Part shown: piece by piece, positions 47,898-55,089 of the stretch
Position numbering within the stretch: the stretch's first letter is position 1
Layout of the letters: each line of letters opens with the position of its first letter
From: Isosphaera sp.
Lineage (GTDB): Bacteria; Planctomycetota; Planctomycetia; Gemmatales; Gemmataceae
DNA: 55,089 nt
NCBI GenBank assembly: GCA_013822345.1
Contig: PNKH01000045.1
Span: 1-55,089 of the forward strand
Reading direction: 5' to 3'
The notes under the pieces: model-generated
What the model was told of the DNA's origin: nothing
What the model saw: the letters and a program-made list of their open reading frames with translations, nothing else
Database searches by the model: none
Made by a program: the position numbers and the translations under genes

Positions 47898-49504
47898 ATG
47901 AACCTGATCGGGCGGGTGAGGGCGCTGCTCGGGCTGGGCCAGGCGGCGCCGGCCGGCACGGTCCGCGTCTGCGACCCGAGCCGGCTGAACTGGCTGTACG
48001 TCACGTACAACACGACCGAAGAGCTGGTCCGGGTCAGCCCGGCCGGGGCGACCGTGCCGGCGGCGATGACGGGCTACACGTGGGCGGACGACCGGACGCT
48101 CGACGTGGCCGTCCGGAAGGGGAACCGGTTCCCGGGCGGCGAGCCGGTGACCGCGGCGACGGTGAGGAAGGCGTTCGACGAGGTGATGCGGTGGGCCGCC
48201 CCGCACCCGCCCGGGACGCACTTCAACCTCCACCCGGGGACGACCTGCGAGGTGACCGGCGAGTACGCGGTGCGGTTCCGGTTCCCGGAGGTGGACGGGC
48301 CGGCGGTCGGGGAAGCTGCGGGCGATGCACCTGATGAGCGCCGGGTTCTGGGCCGGCCCCGGGTTCGGGTACGCCCGGAACGGGACCGGCGAGGGGAGGT
48401 GGTGAGCGGTCGACGCGGCCGGGCCGTGGGGCACCGGGCCGTTCACCCTGGTCGAGGGTGAGTCGACGATCGACGGCGGGCCGGCGGTGGTCCGGAAGGC
48501 CCCGTTCGCGGCGACGTGGGTGTGGCGGGAGGCCCGGGCCCCGCGGGTCCGGCTCCTCGCCAACCCGCACTACTGGGACACCGCCCGCGGCCCTTGCCTG
48601 AAGGAAGTGGTGTTCCGCAACGACGTGCCGCCCGGCCAGGCGCTCGACCTGGTCTGCACGACCGAGGGCGAGTTCGACCTCGTCACCGAGGTGCCGCCGG
48701 CCGCGGCGGCGCGGGTGAAGGGCTCGCGGTTCGCGAAGCTGGTGGCGATCGACCCGGTGCGGGCGGTGGCCGGGGTGATCAACCGGGAGGCGGACGGGCT
48801 GCCGCTGGCGGACGTGCGGGCCCGCCAGGCACTGAACCACGCGGTCGACCGGGACCGGCTGGTGAAGGAGGCGCTGGCCGGGTACGGGGCGCCGCTCGCC
48901 GGGCTGACCCCGTCGTGCGCCGTGACTCGGCCGCTCCGGCTGTCGCCGTACCGGCACGACCCGCGGGCGGCGGCGGAGCTGTGGCGGGCGGCCGGCGGCG
49001 GGAGCCGGGCGGTCCGGGTCGCGGCGTTCGCCGACGGCGAGGCGGCCGCCCGGCGGGCGGCCGACGACCTGTGGGCGGCGCTCGGGGTGGCGACCGAGGT
49101 GACGGTCCACGACCGGGAGGGCGAGTTGCAGGTCCGGAGGCGGCTGGCGGAGCGGGCCGGGCCGCACCCGTGGGACGTGCTGGTCCTGGCGCAGGGGTGC
49201 CAGGCGGCGGAGTCGGTGGCGCTGGAGCTGCACCGGGCGTTCGCCGGGGAGACCGGCGAGTACCGGGCGGGGCCGGTGGTGCCGGCGTTCGAGGCCGGGT
49301 ACGCGGACCTGGTCCGGCAGACGTCCGTGATGGCACAGGGCGCCGTCACGCGGAAGCTCGACCGGCTGGTGTACGACGAGGCGCTGGCGCTGTTCCTGTG
49401 CACCCCGCACGCCCTGTACGCGGTGAACCGGGAGGTGACTTCGCCCCGTACCGGACGACGTTCGAGCTGGCCGGGTGTCGCGGCGGCACTGGTCCCGGCG
49501 GTGA
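47898..49504 (+). pseudogene. Decayed extracellular solute-binding protein (SBP_bac_5) gene
   Basis: A degraded gene for a family 5 (peptide/oligopeptide) ABC substrate-binding protein. The opening frame has WADDRTLDVAVRKGNRFPGG and the later frame ADVRARQALNHAVDRDRLVKEA, both SBP_bac_5 hallmarks. At least four lesions are seen: a frame change at the GGGG run near 48309-48312, a TGA at 48403-48405, a frame change near 49436, and another before the ending HWSRR with stop at 49502-49504. No permease or ATPase gene is adjacent. The ribosome could not make a full protein. Sequencing error is possible for single indels, less so for four lesions. Confidence 0.78.
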
Positions 49505-49506
49505 GT

Positions 49507-49571
49507 GGTTCCGAGCCCGAGCGCCAGCGAGGGTCTTGCGGTGACCCTCGCTGGCGCTCGGGCTCGGAACC
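49507..49571. repeat. Perfect 29-base palindrome, CGAGCGCCAGCGAGGG family
   Basis: Arms 49507-49535 and 49543-49571 pair perfectly around a 7-base loop, starting two bases after the stop of the pseudogene and eight bases before the end of comM. Likely bidirectional terminator between convergent genes. No other copy of this family was noticed in the window. Confidence 0.9.
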
Positions 49572-49578
49572 GGGCGCG

Positions 49579-51114
49579 TCACCGCGTCCACAGCTTCCGG
49601 TCCAACGTGCGGTACCCGATCGCCTCGGCGACGTGGCCCGGGTCGATCCGGTCGCTCCCGGCCAGGTCGGCGACCGTCCGGGCGACCCGCAGGATCCGGT
49701 CGTGCGCCCGCGCGCTCAGCCCCAGGTCGTCCATCGCCGACTTCAACAGCCCCTCGCCCTCCGCGTCGAGCGGGCAGTGCCGGCGGATCAGCCGGCCGGT
49801 CATCCGCCCGTTCAGGGTCCGCCCGTCCCCGCCGAACCGCGCCTTCTGCCGGTCGCGCGCCGCCAGCACCTGGTCCCGCATCGCGGCGCTGCTCGTCCCG
49901 TCCGCCTTCGCGGTGAGCTGGTCGAACGGCACCGCCGGCACCTCGACGTGCAGGTCGATCCGGTCGAGCAGCGGCCCGCTCACGCGGCCGAGGTACTTCT
50001 CGACCTGCTGCGGCGAGCACTTGCACGGCCGGCTGGCCGACCCGAGGTACCCGCATTGGCACGGGTTCATGGCCGCGACCAGGATGAACGACGCCGGAAA
50101 GGTGGTCGAGCCGGTGGCCCGGGCGATGGTCACCAGGCCGTCTTCGAGGGGCTGGCGGAGGACTTCGAGGCTCTTCCGGTTGAACTCCGGCAGCTCGTCG
50201 AGGAACAGGACGCCGTGGTGGGCCATGCTGATCTCGCCCGGCTGCGGGATGTGGCCGCCGCCGACCATCCCGGCGTCGGAGATGGTGTGGTGCGGGCTGC
50301 GGAACGGCCGGGTGGTCAGCAGCGACTCGCCCGGCCTCAGTTGCCCGACCGCGGAGTAGATGCGGGTGGTGTCGAGGCTCTCGGCGGCGGTCAGCGGCGG
50401 GAGGATGGTGCCGAGACGCTTCGACAGCATCGACTTCCCGCTCCCGGGACTCCCGATCATCAGCAGATTGTGCCCGCCGCTGGCGGCGATCACCATCGCC
50501 CGCTTGGCGAACTCCTGCCCGCGGACCTCGGCGAAGTCCACGTCGTACCGGTTCAGCCGGTCGGCGAGTTCCTCCGGCTGGTACGCGACCGGGTCGAGCT
50601 CGACCTGCCCGGTGACCAGGCCGACCGCCTCCGCCAGCGAGGTGACGGCGAACACCTCGAGTTCCTGGACGACGGCCGCCTCGCGGGCGTTGTCGCGCGG
50701 CACGAGGAGCCGCTTCAGCCCCTGGTCGCGGGCCGCCATCGCGACCGACAGGACGCCCTTCACCGGGCGGACGGCCCCGTCCAGGGCGAGTTCCCCGACG
50801 GCCGCGAGGTCGGAGAGTTGGTCCGGTTTGACCTGCCCGGTGGCGACGAGCATCCCAAGGGCGATCGGCAGGTCGAAGGCGCCGGCGTCCTTGCGGAGGT
50901 CGGCCGGGGCGAGGTTGATGATGGTCCGGCCGGTCGGCCGGGCGTACCCGAGGTTGGCGAGGGCCCGCTCGATCCGGTGGACGCTCTCCCGGACGGCCAG
51001 CTCCGGCAGCCCGACGAGGATGGTCTTCGGCAGCCCGGCGGCGGCGTCCACCTCGACCTCGACGGGGACGGCGTCGATCCCGACCAGGGCGAACGCGCGG
51101 AGCTTCGCGAGCAT
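49579..51114 (-). CDS. comM: YifB/ComM-family Mg-chelatase-like AAA ATPase
   Basis: A 511-residue protein. The N-terminal ChlI-like domain (about 1-175) has VEVEVDAAAGLPKTILVGLP and LNLGY.RPTGRTIINLAPAD-like sequence. The AAA domain has Walker A IGSPGSGKSM (about 222-231) and Walker B GVLFLDELPEF, followed by the cysteine pair in AMNPCQCGYLG and CKCS. ComM is a hexameric helicase that aids branch migration in natural transformation in proteobacteria; the bacterial family is wide and the role here is inferred. ATG 51114 (MLAKLRAFALVGID) matches the family start. Confidence 0.9.
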   Translation of the reverse strand: MLAKLRAFALVGIDAVPVEVEVDAAAGLPKTILVGLPELAVRESVHRIERALANLGYARPTGRTIINLAPADLRKDAGAFDLPIALGMLVATGQVKPDQLSDLAAVGELALDGAVRPVKGVLSVAMAARDQGLKRLLVPRDNAREAAVVQELEVFAVTSLAEAVGLVTGQVELDPVAYQPEELADRLNRYDVDFAEVRGQEFAKRAMVIAASGGHNLLMIGSPGSGKSMLSKRLGTILPPLTAAESLDTTRIYSAVGQLRPGESLLTTRPFRSPHHTISDAGMVGGGHIPQPGEISMAHHGVLFLDELPEFNRKSLEVLRQPLEDGLVTIARATGSTTFPASFILVAAMNPCQCGYLGSASRPCKCSPQQVEKYLGRVSGPLLDRIDLHVEVPAVPFDQLTAKADGTSSAAMRDQVLAARDRQKARFGGDGRTLNGRMTGRLIRRHCPLDAEGEGLLKSAMDDLGLSARAHDRILRVARTVADLAGSDRIDPGHVAEAIGYRTLDRKLWTR

Positions 51115-51185
51115 GCCGGTGGGCTCCGGACGGGGGCGGGTGGCGCACATCCTACCCCGGCCGCCGCCCGGACGCCACCGGGGGC

Positions 51186-51213
51186 TTGCGGCCGGGTCGG
51201 ACTCTGGTAAGAT
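51186..51213 (+). promoter_or_regulatory. Putative promoter with extended -10 before the DUF1549 gene
   Basis: TGG-TAAGAT (51205-51213) is an extended -10, with TTGCGG (51186-51191) 16 bases upstream. The ATG follows at 51289. Confidence 0.45.
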
Positions 51214-51288
51214 CGCACTTGTCCTCCCGCCGACTCCGGGGACACGGGTCCCCGCCCCGCCGACGCCCGCCCCGCCAGAACCACCGCC

Positions 51289-53568
51289 ATGCTGCGACCC
51301 GCCTTCGCACTCGCCCTACTCGCGCCCGCGGCCGCGGCCGCCGCCGACCCGGACCCGGCGCGGGTCGAGTTCTTCGAGAAGAAGATCCGCCCGGTCCTGG
51401 TCGAGCACTGCCTGAAGTGCCACTCGGCCGACGCCGAGAAGGAGAACAAGCTCCGCGGCGGGCTCAAGCTCGACACCCGGGCCGGGTGGGAGAAGGGCGG
51501 CGACACCGGCCCGGCGGTCGTCCCCGGCAAGCCGACCGAAGGGACGCTGCTCAAGTCACTTCATTACGCCGACGCCGAGCTGAAGATGCCGCCGAAGGGG
51601 AAGCTCCCGGACGCGGTGGTGAAGGACTTCGAGACGTGGGTCGCGGACGGGGCCGCCGACCCGCGCACCGGCGCCGCCGCGAAGCCCGCCGCCGGCATCG
51701 ACTTCGAGAAGGGGAAGCAGTTCTGGAGCTTCCAGCCGCCCCGGGAACCGGCGGTCCCTGAAGTTCGAAGTCCGAAGCACGAAACTCGAAACGAGATCGA
51801 TCGGTTCGTGGCCGCGAAGTGGGCCGAGAAGGGGCTGACGCCGGCCCCGCCGGCCGACCCGCGGGCGCTCCTCCGCCGCGTCCACCTCGACCTCGTCGGC
51901 CTGCCGCCGACGCCGGAGGAGGTCGACGCCTTCCTCGCCGACCCGTCCCCGGCGGCGCTGGCCAAGGTCGTCGACACGCTCCTCGCGTCGTCGCACCACG
52001 GGGAGAAGTGGGCCCGGCACTGGCTCGACGTAGCCCGGTACGCAGAGGACCAGGCGCACACGTTCGCGGTCAAGCCGAAGCCGCAGGCGTGGCGGTACCG
52101 CGACTGGGTCATCGCCGCGTTCAACGCCGACATGCCGTACGACCGGTTCGTCAAGCTCCAGATCGCCGGCGACCTGGTGAAGGACGACCTCGACCCGTTC
52201 ACGAAGTTCGCCGGCCTCGGGCTGATGGGCCTCGGGGCCGAGTACTACAAGAACACCGCCCGCGAGCAGGCCATCGCCGAGGAACTGGACGACCGCGTCG
52301 ATACCCTGACCCGCGGGTTCCTCGGGCTGACGGTCAGCTGCGCCCGCTGCCACGACCACAAGTTCGACCCGATCCCGACCCGCGACTACTACGCCCTCGC
52401 CGGCGTCTACATGGGCACGACCATGTCCGACGCGTCGCTCGGCAAGCCGGAGGAGCTGAAGGCGTACACCGAGGCGCAGGCGAGGGTGAAGGCGGCCGAG
52501 GACAAGCTGAAGAAGGCGACGGCCGCGGCCAAGGCGAAGCCGGACGACAAGGACCTCGCCGAGCAGGTGAAGGAGTGCACGGCCGAGGTGGCGGCGCTGA
52601 AGAAGGCGGCCCCGCCGCTACCGGCGGTCGCCCACGTCCTGAGCGGGAACGGGGCCGGGATGAAGGTGTACGTCCGCGGGAACCCGGCGACGAAGGGCGA
52701 GGACGCCCCGAAGGGGTTCCTCCAGGTGCTGCCGTGCGACGCCGACCCCGGCCCGAAGTTCACCCGCCTCGACCTGGCGAGCGCGATCGCGTCGAAGGAC
52801 AACCCGCTCACCGCCCGGGTGATCGTGAACCGCGTCTGGTCGTGGCACTTCGGCCGCGGGCTGGTGAACACCCCGAGCAACTTCGGCTCACTCGGCGACC
52901 GCCCGACCCACCCCGAGCTGCTCGACTGGCTGGCGGTCAACTTCATGAAGAACGGCTGGTCGCTGAAGTGGCTGCACCGGCAGATCGTGCTGTCCGGGGT
53001 GTACCAGCTCGACAGCCGGCCGGACGCCGGCAACGACAAGGTCGACGCGGCGAACGTGTACCTGTGGCGGGCGAACCGCCGGCGGCTCGACGTGGAGGTG
53101 TGGCGGGACTCGGTGCTCGCGGTGAGCGGGTCGCTCGACCGGACCCGCGGCGGACCGGCGTTCAGCCTCCGCGACCCGGCGGCGAAGCGGCGGACGGTGT
53201 ACGCCCGGATCAGCCGGCACGAGCTGGACGGGCTGTTGCGGCTGTTCGACTTCCCGGACGCGAACGTGACCGCCGACAAGCGGGTGGTGACGACGGTGCC
53301 GCAGCAGCAGTTGTTCGCGCTGAACAGCGAGTTCATGGCGGGCCAGGCGAAGGCGTTCGCGGCCCGGGTGGAGAAGCTCGGCTCGACCGACGCCGAGCGG
53401 GTGACGGCCGCGTACCGGCTGGCGTTCGGGCGGAGCCCGGAGCCGCGCGAGGCGGAGTTGGCAGAGCGGTTCCTGAAGCTGCCGACGAAGACCGACGACA
53501 AGCTGACCCGGTGGGAGCAGTACGCCCAGGTGCTGCTCGCCAGCAACGAGCTGATGTACGCGGACTGA
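51289..53568 (+). CDS. Cytochrome c / DUF1549 / DUF1553 protein
   Basis: A 759-residue exported protein. A signal peptide (residues 1-19) is followed by a planctomycete cytochrome c domain with HCLKCH (Cys41, Cys44, His45) for haem, then DUF1549 (about 165-375, ending with the diagnostic CARCHDHKFDPIPTRDYY) and DUF1553 (about 490-745; NRVWSWHFGRGLV, QQQLFALNSEFM). A Lys/Ala helix lies between (about 395-440). This architecture is largely confined to Planctomycetes and relatives and is nearly always followed by a DUF1501 gene, as here. Its redox role and partner are unknown. An unusual heptad repeat is inserted near residues 157-168. Confidence 0.9.
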   Translation: MLRPAFALALLAPAAAAAADPDPARVEFFEKKIRPVLVEHCLKCHSADAEKENKLRGGLKLDTRAGWEKGGDTGPAVVPGKPTEGTLLKSLHYADAELKMPPKGKLPDAVVKDFETWVADGAADPRTGAAAKPAAGIDFEKGKQFWSFQPPREPAVPEVRSPKHETRNEIDRFVAAKWAEKGLTPAPPADPRALLRRVHLDLVGLPPTPEEVDAFLADPSPAALAKVVDTLLASSHHGEKWARHWLDVARYAEDQAHTFAVKPKPQAWRYRDWVIAAFNADMPYDRFVKLQIAGDLVKDDLDPFTKFAGLGLMGLGAEYYKNTAREQAIAEELDDRVDTLTRGFLGLTVSCARCHDHKFDPIPTRDYYALAGVYMGTTMSDASLGKPEELKAYTEAQARVKAAEDKLKKATAAAKAKPDDKDLAEQVKECTAEVAALKKAAPPLPAVAHVLSGNGAGMKVYVRGNPATKGEDAPKGFLQVLPCDADPGPKFTRLDLASAIASKDNPLTARVIVNRVWSWHFGRGLVNTPSNFGSLGDRPTHPELLDWLAVNFMKNGWSLKWLHRQIVLSGVYQLDSRPDAGNDKVDAANVYLWRANRRRLDVEVWRDSVLAVSGSLDRTRGGPAFSLRDPAAKRRTVYARISRHELDGLLRLFDFPDANVTADKRVVTTVPQQQLFALNSEFMAGQAKAFAARVEKLGSTDAERVTAAYRLAFGRSPEPREAELAERFLKLPTKTDDKLTRWEQYAQVLLASNELMYAD
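51759..51793. repeat. GAA-heptad short repeat inside the DUF1549 gene
   Basis: Five consecutive 7-base units of the form N-GAA-NNN (starting TGAAGTT, CGAAGTC, CGAAGCA, CGAAACT, CGAAACG). The block is far less GC-rich than its surroundings and encodes EVRSPKHETRNE in frame, in the linker between the cytochrome and DUF1549 domains. Confidence 0.7.
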
Positions 53569-53580
53569 CCAGGGACAGGG

Positions 53581-53693
53581 CGGAAGAGTTTCGACAGGAT
53601 AACAGGATGAGCAGGATCAGAGGCCAGAAGAGTGACCTGCCGTCTTCTGGCCTCTGATCCTGCTCATCCTGTTATCCTGTCGAAACTCTTCCG
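53581..53693. repeat. Perfect 51-base-arm palindrome with ACAGGAT units
   Basis: Arms 53581-53631 and 53643-53693 pair perfectly over 51 bases with an 11-base loop. The arm includes three ACAGGAT/GCAGGAT-like units in a row and is much more AT-rich than the flanks. It lies in the 156-base gap between the DUF1549 and DUF1501 genes, which normally form one operon. Confidence 0.93.
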
Positions 53694-53724
53694 ACGTGGA
53701 CGGACCAGACCCGGAGCCTTCCCG

Positions 53725-55089
53725 ATGACGCCGCTTTCCCGCCGCGACCTGCTCGCCCGCACCGGCACCGGCCTCGGCGTCCTCGGCCTCGCCGGGCTGC
53801 TCGCCGACGACGCCCGGGCCGCCGACCCGCTCGCCCCGAAGAAGCCGCACTTCCCGGCGAAGGCGAAGCACGTCATCCACCTGTTCATGAACGGCGGCCC
53901 GAGCCAGGTCGACACGTTCGACCCGAAGCCGGAGCTGACCAGGCGGCACGGCCAGCAGCCCGGCGCCGCCGGCCTCAAGACCGAGCGGAAGACCGGCCCG
54001 CTGTACAAGTCGCCGTTCGCGTTCAAGAAGTACGGCCAGTCCGGCGTCGAGGTGAGCGAGATCTTCCCCGAGATCGGCTCGTGCGTCGACGATGTCTGCG
54101 TCGTCCGGTCGATGCACACGAACATCCCGAACCACGAGCCGGGCCTCCTGCTGATGACGTGCGGGAACACCCAGCCGATCCGCCCGAGCATGGGCAGCTG
54201 GCTGACGTACGGCCTCGGCACCGAGAACCAAAACCTGCCGGGGTTCGTGGTGATGTGTCCGGGCAAGCCGGTGGTCGGCCCGGCCCTGTGGAACAACAGC
54301 TTCCTCCCCGGCGTGTTCCAGGGCTGCCACATCCAGAACCTCGACCCGAAGCGCGTCATCGACCACGTCCGGAACGCGAACGTCGGGGCCGGCACCCAGC
54401 GCGAGCAACTCGACCTCCTCAACCAGCTCAACGGCATCCACAAGGACAAGCGGGACGGCGACGACCAGCTCGACGCCCGGATCCGGTCGCTGGAGACGGC
54501 GTACCGGATGCAGACCGACGCGCAGGAGGCGTTCGACGTGAGCCGCGAGCCGGTGAAGGTGCGGGAGCGGTACGGGAAGGGGTACTTCGCCGACGCCTGC
54601 CTGGCGGCCCGCCGGCTGGTCGAGCGCGGGGTGCGGATGGTGCAGGTCTTCTACGGGTCGGGTCAGCCGTGGGACGACCACGGGAACATCGAGACCGGGC
54701 ACCGGAACAAGGCGAGGGACAGCGACAAGGCGGTCGCCGCACTGCTCCGCGACCTGAAGCAGTTCGGCCTCCTGAACGAGACGCTGGTGCTGTGGGGCGG
54801 GGAGTTCGGGCGGACGCCGACGAGTGAGGGGCAGAACGGCCGGGACCACAACAACCACGGGTTCAGCGTGTGGCTCGCCGGCGGCGGGGTGAGGGGCGGC
54901 CTGGCCTACGGGGCGACGGACGAGTTCGGGTTCGCGGCGGTCGAGAACAAGGTGCACGTCCACGACCTGCACGCGACGATTCTGCACCTGATGGGCATCG
55001 ACCACGAGAAGCTGACGTACCGGTATAGCGGCCGGGACTTCCGGCTGACCGACGTGCACGGGACGGTGGTGAAGGACATCCTGGCCTGA
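53725..55089 (+). CDS. DUF1501 family exported protein, partner of the DUF1549 protein
   Basis: A 454-residue DUF1501 protein with a Tat signal (twin Arg at residues 6-7, SRRDLLARTGTGLGVLGLAG). Family motifs are HLFMNGGPSQVDTFDPKP near 52-69, CLAARRLVERGVRMVQVFYG, and the C-terminal WGGEFGRTPTSEGQNGRDHN with conserved Asp/His positions of the alkaline-phosphatase fold. It is complete, ending at the last base of the window. It follows the cytochrome/DUF1549/DUF1553 gene, the usual planctomycete pair. Substrate and electron partners are unknown. Confidence 0.92.
   Translation: MTPLSRRDLLARTGTGLGVLGLAGLLADDARAADPLAPKKPHFPAKAKHVIHLFMNGGPSQVDTFDPKPELTRRHGQQPGAAGLKTERKTGPLYKSPFAFKKYGQSGVEVSEIFPEIGSCVDDVCVVRSMHTNIPNHEPGLLLMTCGNTQPIRPSMGSWLTYGLGTENQNLPGFVVMCPGKPVVGPALWNNSFLPGVFQGCHIQNLDPKRVIDHVRNANVGAGTQREQLDLLNQLNGIHKDKRDGDDQLDARIRSLETAYRMQTDAQEAFDVSREPVKVRERYGKGYFADACLAARRLVERGVRMVQVFYGSGQPWDDHGNIETGHRNKARDSDKAVAALLRDLKQFGLLNETLVLWGGEFGRTPTSEGQNGRDHNNHGFSVWLAGGGVRGGLAYGATDEFGFAAVENKVHVHDLHATILHLMGIDHEKLTYRYSGRDFRLTDVHGTVVKDILA

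Noticed and set aside
48487-51210. Open frame continuing from the solute-binding pseudogene through the palindrome into the comM region
   Set aside because: Homology to SBP_bac_5 stops before the palindrome; the rest is the antisense of comM.
1-55089. tRNA, rRNA and origin of replication
   Set aside because: No cloverleaf, rRNA-like sequence, or DnaA-box cluster was recognised by eye on either strand.

Overview
The window is very GC-rich (roughly 70%, with third codon positions almost always G or C) and carries several hallmarks of Planctomycetes of the Gemmata type: three DUF1501 proteins, a cytochrome/DUF1549/DUF1553 protein, a tandem pair resembling the Gemmata paralogous family TIGR03066, exported proteins with the planctomycete N-terminal 'LE.R..P' motif, zinc-ribbon/membrane proteins, H-X9-DG (DUF1559-like) C-termini, and an ECF sigma factor coupled to a Ser/Thr kinase. 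I read it as chromosomal DNA of a Gemmataceae-like bacterium. This placement is inference from gene content, not from a marker-gene comparison.

Layout. 1-5 kb (minus strand): zinc-ribbon protein, alpha/beta hydrolase and ankyrin protein in a tightly overlapping operon; a two-gene HEPN-containing module; a DUF1501 protein. 5-10 kb (plus): ECF sigma factor, Uma2-type nuclease, a DUF1501 pseudogene broken by a frameshift and a palindromic insert, an LRR protein and a pseudouridine synthase. 10-16 kb: pyrK, a TPR protein, a GspA/ExeA-like ATPase with a degenerate CpsD-like ATPase, and an exported beta-repeat protein. 16-22 kb: ECF sigma plus Ser/Thr kinase-TPR, then a matrixin-like exported protease. 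22-28 kb: a large membrane protein, then hydrolase, phospholipid-methyltransferase-like and GH3 genes. 28-34 kb: PIN toxin with small partner, amino-acid permease, TIGR03066-like pair, Na+/H+ antiporter, NHL-repeat protein. 34-38 kb: FHA-GAF-HD-GYP regulator, ECF sigma with a membrane anti-sigma-like protein, SIMPL protein. 38-43 kb: dnaE containing a full-length intein. 43-51 kb: dolichol-phosphate-mannose-synthase-like glycosyltransferase, zinc-ribbon membrane protein, hybrid histidine kinase, a decayed solute-binding-protein pseudogene, comM. 51-55 kb: cytochrome/DUF1549/DUF1553 and DUF1501 pair.

The most striking non-gene signal is a set of at least 14 large inverted repeats (arms about 17-60 bp, many perfect) of several families. 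They sit mostly between genes, with five at the seven convergent gene ends, and one has landed inside a DUF1501 gene. Two copies of one family supply the stop codon of the neighbouring gene. A second kind of short element, a GAA-containing heptad repeat, sits in frame inside the DUF1549 gene. No transposase, tRNA, rRNA or CRISPR array is visible.

Best candidates for new biology: the HEPN protein (R-X4-H motif) with an unknown overlapping partner gene; the dnaE intein at the YGVM/YQEQVM site with Lys instead of the penultimate His and a flanking tract of foreign-looking codons; a hydrolase/methyltransferase/GH3 cassette; and an anti-sigma-like protein fused to an H-X9-DG-like domain.
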